Positions 6,522 through 12,470 of a DNA stretch of 12,470 bases are shown here, one piece after another (within the stretch, counting starts at the first letter, position 1; every line of letters begins with the position of its first letter). Under the pieces are notes generated by a model. That model was not told where the DNA came from. It saw only the letters and a program-made list of their open reading frames with translations, and searched no databases. The stretch comes from Pseudomonadota bacterium (GTDB lineage: Bacteria > Pseudomonadota > Gammaproteobacteria > Burkholderiales > Thiobacillaceae). The stretch is from positions 1-12,470 of the forward strand of contig JAKBJA010000103.1 of NCBI GenBank assembly GCA_021836225.1. The letters run 5' to 3'. Both the position numbers and the translations under genes were made by a program.

Positions 6522-8024
6522 TCAGGACGAGCAGCTGATTTCCAGATGGCGCAGTTCGTCGGGCGGCGCGGCGGCGTAGCGTTCCATGTCGGGCTGTTCG
6601 TCGTAGGGGTGGCTGAGCAGCCGCATCAGCGCGGCGACTTCGCTGTCGTCGCCGTCCACGGCGCGTTCGATGGCGGCCTGGGCGAGGTGGTTGCGCAGCA
6701 CGTATTTCGGGTTCACCCGGTTCATGCCGGCGGCGCGCGCGTCGTCGTCAGTGTTCTGTTCGGCGCGCAGCCGCGCGCGGTAGTCCGCGACCCAGGCATC
6801 GAAGGCCGGGAGATCGGCGATCTCCTCCCGCACGCCGACGGCCGGCGCGTCGCTGTCGATGCGCACCCGCGACAGATGGCGGAAGCTGCGCGTGAAATCA
6901 CTCTTGCTGCGGTGCAGGAGGGTGAGCAGGCGGCTGACCAGTTCGGTGTCGCCCGCACGCACCTCGCGCAGCCCGAGCTTGTCCGCCCAGCGGCGGATGG
7001 CTTCGCGCGAATAGGCGGGCGCATAGCGTTCGTAGATGCCGGTGACGATCTCCGCCGCTTCTTCCTCCTTGTCGGAGAGCAGGGGCAGCATGGCCTGCAG
7101 CAGGCGCGAGCAGTTCCACTGCCCGATCAGGGGCTGGCTGTCGTAGCCGTAGCGGCCCTCGTAGTCGGAGTGGTTGCAGACGTGGTGCTGGCGGAAGGCG
7201 TCGATGAAGCCGAAGGGGCCGTAGTCCAGGGTGAGCCCGAGGATGGAGAAGTTGTCGGTGTTCATCACGCCGTGGCAGAAACCCACCGTCTGCCATTGCG
7301 CGATCAGGCGTGCGGTGCGCTCGATGACTTCCTCCAGCCAACGCGCGTAGCGGTCCGGCTGATCCGCCAGGTGGGGGAAATTCTCGGCGATGACGTGATC
7401 GGCCAGCGGCGCAAGCTGGGCGTGCTGGCCCCGGTGGTAGAAGAATTCGAACTGGCCGAAGCGCACGAAGCTGGGCGCGACGCGGCAGACCACGGCGGCG
7501 GTCTCCACCGTTTCGCGCTGCACCGGCTCGGGCGAGGCCACCAGGCTCAAGCAGCGCGTGGTGGGGATGCCCAGGGCGTGCATCGCTTCGGAGCAGAGGT
7601 ATTCGCGGATCGACGAGCGCAGCACCGCGCGCCCGTCAGCGCCACGCGAGTAGGGCGTCGGCCCCGCGCCCTTGAGCTGCAGTTCCGCCCGCCCGCCATC
7701 GGGCTTGCGGATTTCCGCGATGGTCAGGGCGCGGCCGTCGCCCAGCTGCGAGACCCAGTTGCCGAACTGATGCCCGGCGTAGACGGACGCCACCGGCGCA
7801 TACGCGGGCCAGGGCCGGTTGCCGGAGAGAATGTCGATCAGCGCCTGGTCCCCGGTATCGATCCCGAGCTCGGCGGCGAGCCGCTCGTTGATATGCACCA
7901 GCCGCGGGTGCGGCAAGGGCGTCGGGGCGGCCGGCGTGAGATAAGGCGCGCTCAACCCCGCATAGCAGGGATCGAGCGGCAACGCGCTGTGAGGCTTCGG
8001 GTCCGGAACGAAAGCGGTGTCCAT
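6522..8024 (-). CDS. selO: Protein adenylyltransferase SelO (YdiU family)
   Basis: Pseudokinase-fold enzyme that transfers AMP (or UMP) from nucleotide triphosphate to Ser/Thr/Tyr of target proteins, linked in other bacteria to redox stress. It is 500 residues, close to the E. coli length of 478. Visible landmarks are YAGHQFGNWVSQLGDGRA (82-99), K118 in LQLKGAGPTPYSR, E141 in SSIREYLCSEAM, R181, N258 in MNTDNFSILG and D267 in LDYGPFGF. Their spacing matches the published active site of the Pseudomonas protein with a constant offset. The conserved redox cysteine is C498 in the terminal ISCSS, at the place where eukaryotic SelO carries selenocysteine. The ATG lies 4 bp after the glutathione S-transferase stop; the longer frame to 8213 overlaps that gene and is rejected. 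Confidence 0.96.
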   Translation of the reverse strand: MDTAFVPDPKPHSALPLDPCYAGLSAPYLTPAAPTPLPHPRLVHINERLAAELGIDTGDQALIDILSGNRPWPAYAPVASVYAGHQFGNWVSQLGDGRALTIAEIRKPDGGRAELQLKGAGPTPYSRGADGRAVLRSSIREYLCSEAMHALGIPTTRCLSLVASPEPVQRETVETAAVVCRVAPSFVRFGQFEFFYHRGQHAQLAPLADHVIAENFPHLADQPDRYARWLEEVIERTARLIAQWQTVGFCHGVMNTDNFSILGLTLDYGPFGFIDAFRQHHVCNHSDYEGRYGYDSQPLIGQWNCSRLLQAMLPLLSDKEEEAAEIVTGIYERYAPAYSREAIRRWADKLGLREVRAGDTELVSRLLTLLHRSKSDFTRSFRHLSRVRIDSDAPAVGVREEIADLPAFDAWVADYRARLRAEQNTDDDARAAGMNRVNPKYVLRNHLAQAAIERAVDGDDSEVAALMRLLSHPYDEQPDMERYAAAPPDELRHLEISCSS

Positions 8025-8028
8025 CGCT

Positions 8029-8649
8029 TCAGCGATACCCCTCTTCCCGCAGCACGCGCTGCACCGCCGGGCGCGCCCGCATGCGCTGGTAGTGCGCGCC
8101 GCAGTGTTCGGGCAAGGCGATGCCGAGCCTGTCCGCCCAGAATTCCACATAGAACAACGCCGCGTCGGCGATGGAGAACTCCCCGGCGACGTAGTCCCTG
8201 CCGGCCAGCGCATCGTTCATGATCGCGAATCCCTGCTCGACGATTTCCCGCCCGCGCGCATGCACCGCTTCGTGGTCGGCTGCGTTCGGCGTGAAGTGGT
8301 CGGTGGTGAAGATGCGGGTGTAGCCCTGGCCGTGAAGGGTGCCGACGGCGTAGTTCATGGTCTCGATCACGCGTGCCTCGCCGTCTGCGTCGCCCGGCAG
8401 CAGCTTCGCCTTGGGATGGCTGCGCGCGAGCCACCAGGCGATGGCCTGGAACTCGGTCAGTGCCGAGCCGTCGTTGCGTACCAGGGCGGGAATGGTGGCT
8501 TTCGGGTTGATCGCGAGGTAGTCGGGCTTCAAGTGGTCGCCCCTGGGCAGGTTGACGATGGTGACTTCGAAGGGCAGTTCGAGCTCCTCCAGCAGGATGT
8601 GGATGCCGGTGGAACAGGAGCCGGGGGTCATGTAGAACTTGATCGCCAT
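8029..8649 (-). CDS. Glutathione S-transferase, beta-type
   Basis: A 206-residue cytosolic GST-fold protein. The N-terminal thioredoxin-like domain (1-80) holds the bacterial beta-class pattern YMTPGSCSTGIHILLEE, with the glutathione-contacting cysteine at C12. The cis-proline region is NPKATIPALVRNDG, and ESQA is replaced by EFQAIAWWLA. The helical C-terminal domain includes DYVAGEFSIADAALFY, the usual N-capping box motif. It could conjugate glutathione or act as a redox helper; the substrate is unknown. It lies 15 bp after the 55-residue gene and 4 bp before selO, so it is probably co-transcribed with both. Pairing with SelO fits a shared redox theme. Confidence 0.93.
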   Translation of the reverse strand: MAIKFYMTPGSCSTGIHILLEELELPFEVTIVNLPRGDHLKPDYLAINPKATIPALVRNDGSALTEFQAIAWWLARSHPKAKLLPGDADGEARVIETMNYAVGTLHGQGYTRIFTTDHFTPNAADHEAVHARGREIVEQGFAIMNDALAGRDYVAGEFSIADAALFYVEFWADRLGIALPEHCGAHYQRMRARPAVQRVLREEGYR

Positions 8650-8664
8650 CAGTCGTCTTCGCTG

Positions 8665-8832
8665 TCAGTCATCTTCCATGGACGGCAGCAGGATCACTTC
8701 GTCCGGCACGCCGTTGCCGTTTTCCTCGAAGCTCAGGCCGCCGACCAGCGAGTAGCCCGCGTCGCCTTCGAGCAGCACCACCGCTTCCTTGGGCATTTGC
8801 TGCAGCGCCGCGATCAGCTGTTCCACGGTCAC
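8665..8832 (-). CDS. Small unrecognised 55-residue protein, GTG start
   Basis: Reads MTVEQLIAALQQMPKEAVVL, followed by an acidic, glycine-rich part that ends PDEVILLPSMEDD. A short helix followed by beta strands is suggested, similar in style to many small proteins of unknown role. I place the start at GTG 8832 because it overlaps the stop of the preceding gene as GTGA, a four-base coupling. The longer frame from 8934 lies inside the preceding gene and its extra residues look like shadow sequence. The protein is acidic and lacks cysteine. Confidence 0.72.
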   Translation of the reverse strand: MTVEQLIAALQQMPKEAVVLLEGDAGYSLVGGLSFEENGNGVPDEVILLPSMEDD

Positions 8833-9116
8833 GATGCTTCGCCCACGGCGAGCCAGATGTCGGTGTCGCGTTTCAGCCAGCCCAGAGTGATGGCGCGAAA
8901 GGCCTTGTCGTCCGCCATCTGCCAGATCACGCACAATTGGGCTTCGTCCCGGGTCAGCTCTTCGTCGTTTTCCAGTTTGGCGTTGGCCGCCGCGCAGGCG
9001 AGCGGGTCGACGTTGTGGCTGGCGAACACCGCGTTGGCCGCCGCAATGCCCGCGGTAATTTCATCCGGGGAAGGCAGGTGGGCGTGCTCGCCGACAAATG
9101 TGATGCGTGCTTGCAT
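8829..9116 (-). CDS. Small unrecognised 95-residue protein after the AAA+ gene
   Basis: The protein begins MQARITFVGEHAHLPSPDEI and is mostly helical by appearance (ITAGIAAANAVFASHNVDPL, ELTRDEAQLCVIWQMADDKA, FRAITLGWL). Two isolated cysteines are visible. The start is supported by a GGAGA box 5 bases before the ATG. It begins 20 bp after the AAA+ ATPase stop and overlaps the next gene by four bases (GTGA). I cannot assign a family; proximity makes it a candidate partner or substrate adaptor of the ATPase. Confidence 0.8.
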   Translation of the reverse strand: MQARITFVGEHAHLPSPDEITAGIAAANAVFASHNVDPLACAAANAKLENDEELTRDEAQLCVIWQMADDKAFRAITLGWLKRDTDIWLAVGEAS

Positions 9117-9136
9117 GGGCTTCTCCTTTCTTGATG

Positions 9137-10855
9137 TCATGCGGAACAAAGCGGTTTGTCCGGCCGTTCCAGTTCCATGCCGCGAAAGACCGAGCAGCGC
9201 CTGAACACGTCGACGCTGGGGCGGACCTGCTTCTGGCTACAGTATTTGGCAGTCAGTTTCGCCAGGCCCTTGATGTCGCGGCCGCTGGCGCCGGGGAACA
9301 GCGCCACCAGTTCGGCGAGCAGCGCGTCGTCGACGTCCAGCGCGAACTGCTCCAGCATCACCTGCCAGATGCGGCGCCGGCTTTCGCTGTCGGGCGGGTC
9401 GTAGCGGATCAGGGCGATGCAGCGCGAGACGATGGCCTCGTCGATGTCGTCCACCCGGTTGGTGGTGAGGAACAGCAGGCCGTTGAAATACTCCAGCACG
9501 CGCAGGAACACGCCGACCACGGCGTTCATGGCGATGTTGTCGTCGCGGCGCTTGATGTAGACGTCGGCCTCGTCGATCAGCATCACCGCGCCCCAGCGCT
9601 GCGCCCGGGTGAGCACGTCCTTGAGCGCGGTCTCCATTGCCGCCACGTTGAGGCCCAGTTGCCCCGAGTGCACGCGGTACAGCGGGCGCTGGATGATTTC
9701 CGAATAGACCTCGGCGGTGAGCGTCTTGCCGACGCCGGGCGGGCCGGCGCACAGCACCGTGGTGCCGCCAGACTTGCCGGCCACGATGTCGTCCATCAGC
9801 ACGTCCATCTCGGCGGTGAGGATGTCGATGAGATCGGTCTGCTCCGGCGGCAGGATCAGCTTCTGTTTCAAGGCCGGCTGGTATTCGTAGGGCGCGAGGT
9901 CGTCCACGTGCACCCACAGGTAGTGGTGCAGTTCCAGGTGGAACATGAAGACGTAGGGATGCACCGGCAATTGCGTGAACAGGCCCTTGGGGATCGCGTC
10001 ACGGGACTCGCTCACTTCGTCTTCGGCGTTGTAGTGGTTGCTCTTCGCGGCCTTGCGCAGATACTGGCCGAGGATGTCGCCGGTCGCTTCCAGCGTGGTG
10101 GTGCGGGCATTCAGGATGCCCTCGTCGTTCACCAGGCGGGTGCTGCCGCCGCCGGAGGACAGCACCACCACGTCCTTGCGCGACCAGTCGGTGTCGCGGT
10201 GGGTCGCGGTCGGGTCCTCGGCATAGAAGCCGGTGCCCTGACCGGAAAACTGTGCGCCGTACTGGCCGCGCCAGTCGAAATAGCGTTCCGCGGTGTCATC
10301 GTAGGTGGCGATCAGTTCGGCGCTTTCGCGCACGTAGCCCTTGGCGGCGAAGATTTCCGCCACCGTCTTGTTGACGATGTCGGCGGCGGCGATGCGGACG
10401 GTCGCGGTGGCCAGCGTGCCCTTGGCGTTCGCCTTGAGTTCGAGCATCACCTTGCCGGTCTCGTCGTTGGACGGGGCGATGTAGTCGAGGCGGGTGACCA
10501 CGTAGGCCAGGGGCCGATCCGCGACGTTGATGCGGAACAGCCAGCCGCGCAGGGCATCGGTCGTCAGGTAGCGGGCGATCGCCGGCATCAGCATTTCCAG
10601 GTCGTCGTCCGGGCCGAAGCGGGTGCCCTGGCCGTCGAAGGCCTGCTGCAGCGTGGCGAGTTGCGCGGCGCGCGTGCGCATGGCGGGGCCGGCTTCGCAG
10701 TAGAGCTTGCCGAGGAAGCCGAGTTCGGCGCCGGAGAACTGGTGGAAGGGCAGCGTCACCTTGCTGCCGAAGCGCAACTGCTCCCTGAGCGGCGCGAGGC
10801 GCGGGAATTCGCTGATCATCGCCTCGATATAGGGGCGCTCGATCTGCAGATTCAT
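9137..10855 (-). CDS. AAA+ ATPase with large uncharacterised N-terminal region
   Basis: A 572-residue protein with one C-terminal AAA+ module. Walker A is GPPGVGKT (371-378) and Walker B is VMLIDEAD (424-431). Sensor 1 lies in LFLTTNRVDD (N466), an arginine-finger region in DEAIVSRC (R478), and a sensor-2 type segment in GASGRDIKGL (R526). The module resembles the classical spastin/FtsH/proteasomal branch. No zinc protease motif follows, so it is a remodelling ATPase rather than FtsH. Residues 1-340 match no domain I know and probably bind the client. The ATG at 10855 overlaps the stop of the HepT-like gene as ATGA, so the two are translationally coupled and probably form a complex. The long antisense open frame across this gene is a GC-rich shadow. 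Possible roles are maturation or protection of a metalloenzyme, by analogy with other MoxR/CbbQ-like helpers; this is inference. Confidence 0.9.
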   Translation of the reverse strand: MNLQIERPYIEAMISEFPRLAPLREQLRFGSKVTLPFHQFSGAELGFLGKLYCEAGPAMRTRAAQLATLQQAFDGQGTRFGPDDDLEMLMPAIARYLTTDALRGWLFRINVADRPLAYVVTRLDYIAPSNDETGKVMLELKANAKGTLATATVRIAAADIVNKTVAEIFAAKGYVRESAELIATYDDTAERYFDWRGQYGAQFSGQGTGFYAEDPTATHRDTDWSRKDVVVLSSGGGSTRLVNDEGILNARTTTLEATGDILGQYLRKAAKSNHYNAEDEVSESRDAIPKGLFTQLPVHPYVFMFHLELHHYLWVHVDDLAPYEYQPALKQKLILPPEQTDLIDILTAEMDVLMDDIVAGKSGGTTVLCAGPPGVGKTLTAEVYSEIIQRPLYRVHSGQLGLNVAAMETALKDVLTRAQRWGAVMLIDEADVYIKRRDDNIAMNAVVGVFLRVLEYFNGLLFLTTNRVDDIDEAIVSRCIALIRYDPPDSESRRRIWQVMLEQFALDVDDALLAELVALFPGASGRDIKGLAKLTAKYCSQKQVRPSVDVFRRCSVFRGMELERPDKPLCSA

Positions 10856-11232
10856 ACGTCGGCTCCGTCCCTGGCTGACGCCGGTTTGCATTCGAATATT
10901 TCCGGCTGGTTCTTGCGGTAGACGCGCAGCCACATCAGCGTGGCCGGCACCAGGGCGCGCACGGCGAACCACAGGGCCTCCTGTTCCGCCTCGCCGCTTG
11001 AACCGAGTTGCTGCGAAACGGTGTGCCAGCCGCCCCAGTCCACCTCGGCGAGCAGGGCCTGTGCTGATGGCGGCAGGTTGGCAGCGCTCTCGCTCATGAC
11101 CTTCAGCTGGCGCTGCGTTTCCGCGCGGGTGAGGCGGGAGGCGAGGAATTCGTCCTTCTCCAGCCCCTCGGTCAGGATCAGCACGGCGACGCCCGCCTCT
11201 TCGATAATCGACAGCAGCGAGGCATTCAGCAT
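10852..11232 (-). CDS. HepT/HEPN (DUF86)-like protein without the usual catalytic motif
   Basis: A 126-residue, largely helical protein. The pattern LTEGLEKDEFLASRLTRAET, then RQLKVMSESAANLP, then EVDWGGWHTVSQQL, follows the order seen in HepT-type HEPN proteins (FTxG..FxxD..T..A, R.LEIIGEAA..LP, PW..I). At the place where HepT ribonucleases carry RNxxxH, this protein has SQQLGSSGEAEQ, so it is unlikely to be an active RNase. A GGAAGG box precedes the ATG at 11232. It overlaps the AAA+ gene by four bases, which suggests that the HEPN-like fold serves as a structural or regulatory partner of the ATPase. No MNT-type nucleotidyltransferase antitoxin is next to it, so a classical toxin-antitoxin pair is not supported. 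The family assignment is by eye from pattern only. Confidence 0.72.
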   Translation of the reverse strand: MLNASLLSIIEEAGVAVLILTEGLEKDEFLASRLTRAETQRQLKVMSESAANLPPSAQALLAEVDWGGWHTVSQQLGSSGEAEQEALWFAVRALVPATLMWLRVYRKNQPEIFECKPASARDGADV

Positions 11233-11275
11233 GAGCGGCCTTCCGGAAATCGTCTGGGCGGAGCCTCCGCAATGT

Positions 11276-11305
11276 CGGGCTTTGTCGCAAATGCGACAAA
11301 GCCCG
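11276..11305. promoter_or_regulatory. Perfect 14-bp palindrome containing a TGT-N10-ACA activator-like site
   Basis: Arms of 14 bp (11276-11289 and 11292-11305) are perfectly inverted around AA. The centre TTTGTCGCAAATGCGACAAA (11281-11300) has TGT and ACA separated by ten bases and shares its outer hexamers and spacing with the site at 3148-3167. It lies in the 103-bp gap between the zinc-ribbon and HepT-like genes. No sigma-54 promoter is visible in the 43 bp between it and the HepT-like ATG, and no T run follows, so its exact role (enhancer, operator or RNA hairpin) is open. Confidence 0.55.
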
Positions 11306-11335
11306 GGGGCGGATCCGCAGACAGGCGTCCTTCTG

Positions 11336-11569
11336 TCATTTGCGCCGGGGCCGCTCAGAGGGTGCGTAGTGGCTGAAGTGGCCCTCGCGAGCGGCTTGGG
11401 CGCGGCCGCGGGCGAGTATGCCGGCGGTCTTTCCCGGCGCTGCCGGCAGGGACACCTGTTTTTCCACTTCCTCGCTTCCGCATTCCGGGCAGGCAGGCAT
11501 GACGGATCCGCGGACCAGCACCTCAAAGCTGCGGTCGCATTTTTTGCAATGAAAATCGAAAAGCGGCAT
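11336..11569 (-). CDS. FmdB-family zinc-ribbon protein
   Basis: A 77-residue protein of the FmdB/CxxC-CxxC zinc-ribbon family, named after a putative regulator in a formamidase operon; the biochemical role is unknown. The motif MPLFDFHCKKCDRSFEVLV, then MPACPECGSEEVEKQVS, gives the four zinc ligands C8, C11, C27 and C30, followed by a basic unstructured tail ending SERPRRK. The ATG at 11569 has a strong AGGAGG box at a short spacing of about 4 bases. It is the first gene of the minus-strand run that continues with the HepT-like and AAA+ genes after a 103-bp gap. A sigma-54-like promoter lies about 50-65 bases upstream. In-frame sequence upstream to 11890 is shadow, as it lies before the ribosome-binding site. 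Confidence 0.88.
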   Translation of the reverse strand: MPLFDFHCKKCDRSFEVLVRGSVMPACPECGSEEVEKQVSLPAAPGKTAGILARGRAQAAREGHFSHYAPSERPRRK

Positions 11570-11578
11570 ACATCCTCC

Positions 11579-11594
11579 TGTGTCAATTGCGACA
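11579..11594. promoter_or_regulatory. TGT-N10-ACA site in the zinc-ribbon gene leader
   Basis: TGTGTCAATTGCGACA fits the TGT-N10-ACA pattern and includes GCGACAAAGCGC on its right side, shared with the site at 3148-3167. On the minus strand it falls downstream of the predicted sigma-54 start (about 11608) and next to the ribosome-binding site of the zinc-ribbon gene. That is an odd place for an enhancer, so it may be repression-like or a chance match. Confidence 0.4.
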
Positions 11595-11619
11595 AAGCGC
11601 ACGCATGTGGAGGGGGTAA

Positions 11620-11635
11620 GCAAGAATGGGGCCTT
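11620..11635 (-). promoter_or_regulatory. Probable sigma-54 promoter of the zinc-ribbon/AAA+ operon
   Basis: The minus strand reads AAGGCCCCATTCTTGCTT: GG (11633-11632) and GC (11621-11620) are ten bases apart, and the -12 box TTGCT is perfect, while the -24 box AGGCCCC is weaker than the two promoters beside iscS. The predicted start is near 11608, with a 39-base leader before the zinc-ribbon gene. No activator-type palindrome is seen upstream between 11640 and 11890. Confidence 0.5.
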
Positions 11636-11641
11636 GTTGCA

Positions 11642-11892
11642 GCACCCCCTATTTTTATTTGTGCGCGAGGTAATCCATAGGGGTTGAAAGGAATGGATAT
11701 GCCATCCAAGAAACACGCCGTGGTCGTGTAAACGGCTGATAGGGAGGGGCCGGAGGAAAGGGCAGGTGCTGGCCCGGCTGGGTACAGGAAAGGCGATGGT
11801 CCCTGAGTTGATGTGATGACGCGGTCGGGGCGCGAGCGGTGCTCGCTGGTCGAACCCATGGGTTCTCGTCCCCTCCTCCCGGAGGTTCAAAG
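11642..11892. other. Gene-free stretch between the zinc-ribbon promoter and the tRNA terminator
   Basis: No convincing gene. It contains an A/T-rich patch (11650-11660), a short inverted repeat GCGAGC-ggt-GCTCGC (11832-11846) and the perfect 14-base palindrome GAACCCATGGGTTC (11852-11865). Neither repeat is followed by a T run. No TGT-N10-ACA motif is present. Confidence 0.5.
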
Positions 11893-11917
11893 AAAAAAGC
11901 CCGCTTGCGCGGGCTTT
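11893..11917 (-). terminator. Rho-independent terminator of the tRNA operon
   Basis: On the minus strand AAAGCCCGC-GCAA-GCGGGCTTT forms a 9-bp stem with a 4-base loop, and the T run extends to six bases before C. It lies 24 bp after the tRNA-His gene. Confidence 0.9.
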
Positions 11918-11940
11918 GGGCTGCTTCTAATTAAAAACGG

Positions 11941-12017
11941 TGGGGTGGATGATGGGACTCGAACCCACGACAACAGGAATCACAATCCTGGACTCTACCA
12001 ACTGAGCTACATCCACC
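11941..12017 (-). tRNA. tRNA-His (GUG)
   Basis: A 77-nt cloverleaf on the minus strand with encoded CCA. The 5' end carries the extra G that pairs with the discriminator C, specific to tRNA-His. The D-arm reads AGCTCAGTTGGTAGAG, the anticodon loop TTGTGAT (GTG) and the T-arm GTGGGTTCGAGTCCCAT. It is last of three tRNAs in the operon. Confidence 0.97.
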
Positions 12018-12050
12018 ATTGTGTTGTCAGCAAGGCTGGCAACGAAAACC

Positions 12051-12127
12051 TGGCCTGCCCGACAGGAATCGAACCTGTAACCCCCAGCTTAGAAGGCTGG
12101 TGCTCTATCCAGTTGAGCTACGGGCAG
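12051..12127 (-). tRNA. tRNA-Arg (UCU)
   Basis: A 77-nt cloverleaf on the minus strand with encoded CCA. The acceptor CTGCCCG pairs with CGGGCAG, the anticodon loop is CTTCTAA (TCT, reading AGA/AGG), and the T-arm contains GGTTCGATTCC. It is the middle tRNA of the operon. Confidence 0.97.
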
Positions 12128-12152
12128 AGACTCACTTCTCGGGCATCTGGGG

Positions 12153-12229
<77 letters not shown>

Positions 12230-12269
12230 AAATCCTATCGGCGCTTCAGGCGCATTTCGGAGAGGCGAG

Positions 12270-12298
12270 ACTATACCTTGGCGAATCGGCAGGGTCAA
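12270..12298 (-). promoter_or_regulatory. Sigma-70 promoter of the tRNA operon
   Basis: On the minus strand TTGACC (12298-12293) and TATAGT (12275-12270) are 17 bases apart, a near-consensus housekeeping promoter. A GC-rich segment (CTCGCC) follows the -10 box, as is usual for stable-RNA promoters under stringent control. Confidence 0.85.
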
Positions 12299-12305
12299 TT
12301 TTTGC

Positions 12306-12334
12306 TTGAGTCGGATCGGGGGTTCCGGGAAAAT
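12306..12334 (+). promoter_or_regulatory. Possible sigma-70 promoter of folD
   Basis: TTGAGT (12306-12311) and GAAAAT (12329-12334) are 17 bases apart and would start transcription about 20 bases before the folD ATG. The match is moderate, and the element would lie back to back with the tRNA promoter. Confidence 0.35.
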
Positions 12335-12360
12335 CGCCCTTTTGCTTCAGGGTTGTCTTG

Positions 12361-12470
12361 ATGAGCGCACGTATTCTCGACGGCAAGGCCATGGCCGACA
12401 CCATCCTCGCAGTGATCCACGACAAGGTGGCCGAGCGCGAGGTGCAGGGCAAGCGCCGCCCCGGCCTGGC
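12361..12470 (+). CDS. folD: Bifunctional methylenetetrahydrofolate dehydrogenase/cyclohydrolase FolD (N-terminal part)
   Basis: Only the first 36 codons are in the window; the gene runs off the right edge. The start MSARILDGKAMADTI and the segment REVQGKRRPGLA match the FolD N-terminus (ILDGKAxA..., G.RPGLA). FolD interconverts methylene-, methenyl- and formyl-tetrahydrofolate in one-carbon metabolism in the cytoplasm. The ribosome-binding site is weak (CAGGG). It is divergent from the tRNA operon. The C-terminal NADP-binding part is not seen. Confidence 0.9.
   Translation, partial: MSARILDGKAMADTILAVIHDKVAEREVQGKRRPGL

Noticed and set aside
6495..8222. 575-codon plus-strand open frame opposite selO
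   Set aside because: Antisense shadow of SelO; no domain, and its composition is that of a reversed GC-rich gene.
9107..10921. 604-codon open frame on the plus strand opposite the AAA+ gene
   Set aside because: It mirrors the real gene in a GC-rich sequence; the product is a low-complexity V/H/G/D-rich shadow with no motif, while the minus strand shows Walker A/B.
10852..11232. HepT/MNT toxin-antitoxin system
   Set aside because: No nucleotidyltransferase antitoxin gene adjoins it, and the RNxxxH catalytic motif is missing.
11276..11305. Palindrome as a Rho-independent terminator of the zinc-ribbon gene
   Set aside because: No T run follows on either strand; the match to the isc-side palindrome favours a protein-binding site, although an RNA role is not excluded.

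Overview
The window looks like chromosomal DNA from a GC-rich betaproteobacterium. HscA, IscS/U, ErpA, SelO and FolD all have typical proteobacterial sequences, and the style suggests a Rhodocyclales-like organism (inference). Several promoters carry sigma-54 elements together with TGT-N10-ACA motifs, the classical NifA upstream activator pattern. I therefore suspect a nitrogen-fixing organism and an accessory region tied to nitrogen fixation. No nif structural gene lies inside the window, so this rests on regulatory motifs alone.

Left part (1-2986, minus strand): an Fe-S cluster assembly operon in the order iscS, iscU, erpA, iscA, hscA, with hscA running off the left edge. It is unusual in carrying an erpA gene and in lacking iscR upstream and hscB between iscA and hscA. 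A 269-bp MITE-like element with near-perfect terminal inverted repeats sits exactly in the iscA stop codon / hscA ribosome-binding-site junction.

Middle (2987-4836): a 423-bp divergent control region with a near-consensus sigma-54 promoter facing each way and two activator-like palindromes between them. To the right is a tight plus-strand operon of three unrecognised genes (196, 102 and 160 aa).

4982-6123 (minus): a flavin/PNPOx-like protein and an unrecognised 145-aa protein. 6247-11569 (minus): a long, tightly packed set transcribed right to left: a FmdB-type zinc ribbon, a HepT/HEPN-like protein lacking the usual catalytic motif, a 572-aa AAA+ ATPase coupled to it by an ATGA overlap, two small unknown proteins (coupled by GTGA), a beta-type glutathione S-transferase, SelO (protein AMPylase) and an unknown 87-aa protein. 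A sigma-54-like promoter precedes the zinc-ribbon gene, and two further TGT-N10-ACA palindromes lie in its leader and in the gap before the HepT-like gene. The isc operon, the three-gene operon and the AAA operon may therefore share a regulator.

Right end (11893-12470): a housekeeping tRNA operon (Pro-UGG, Arg-UCU, His-GUG, minus strand) with a clear sigma-70 promoter and a Rho-independent terminator, then the start of folD on the plus strand.
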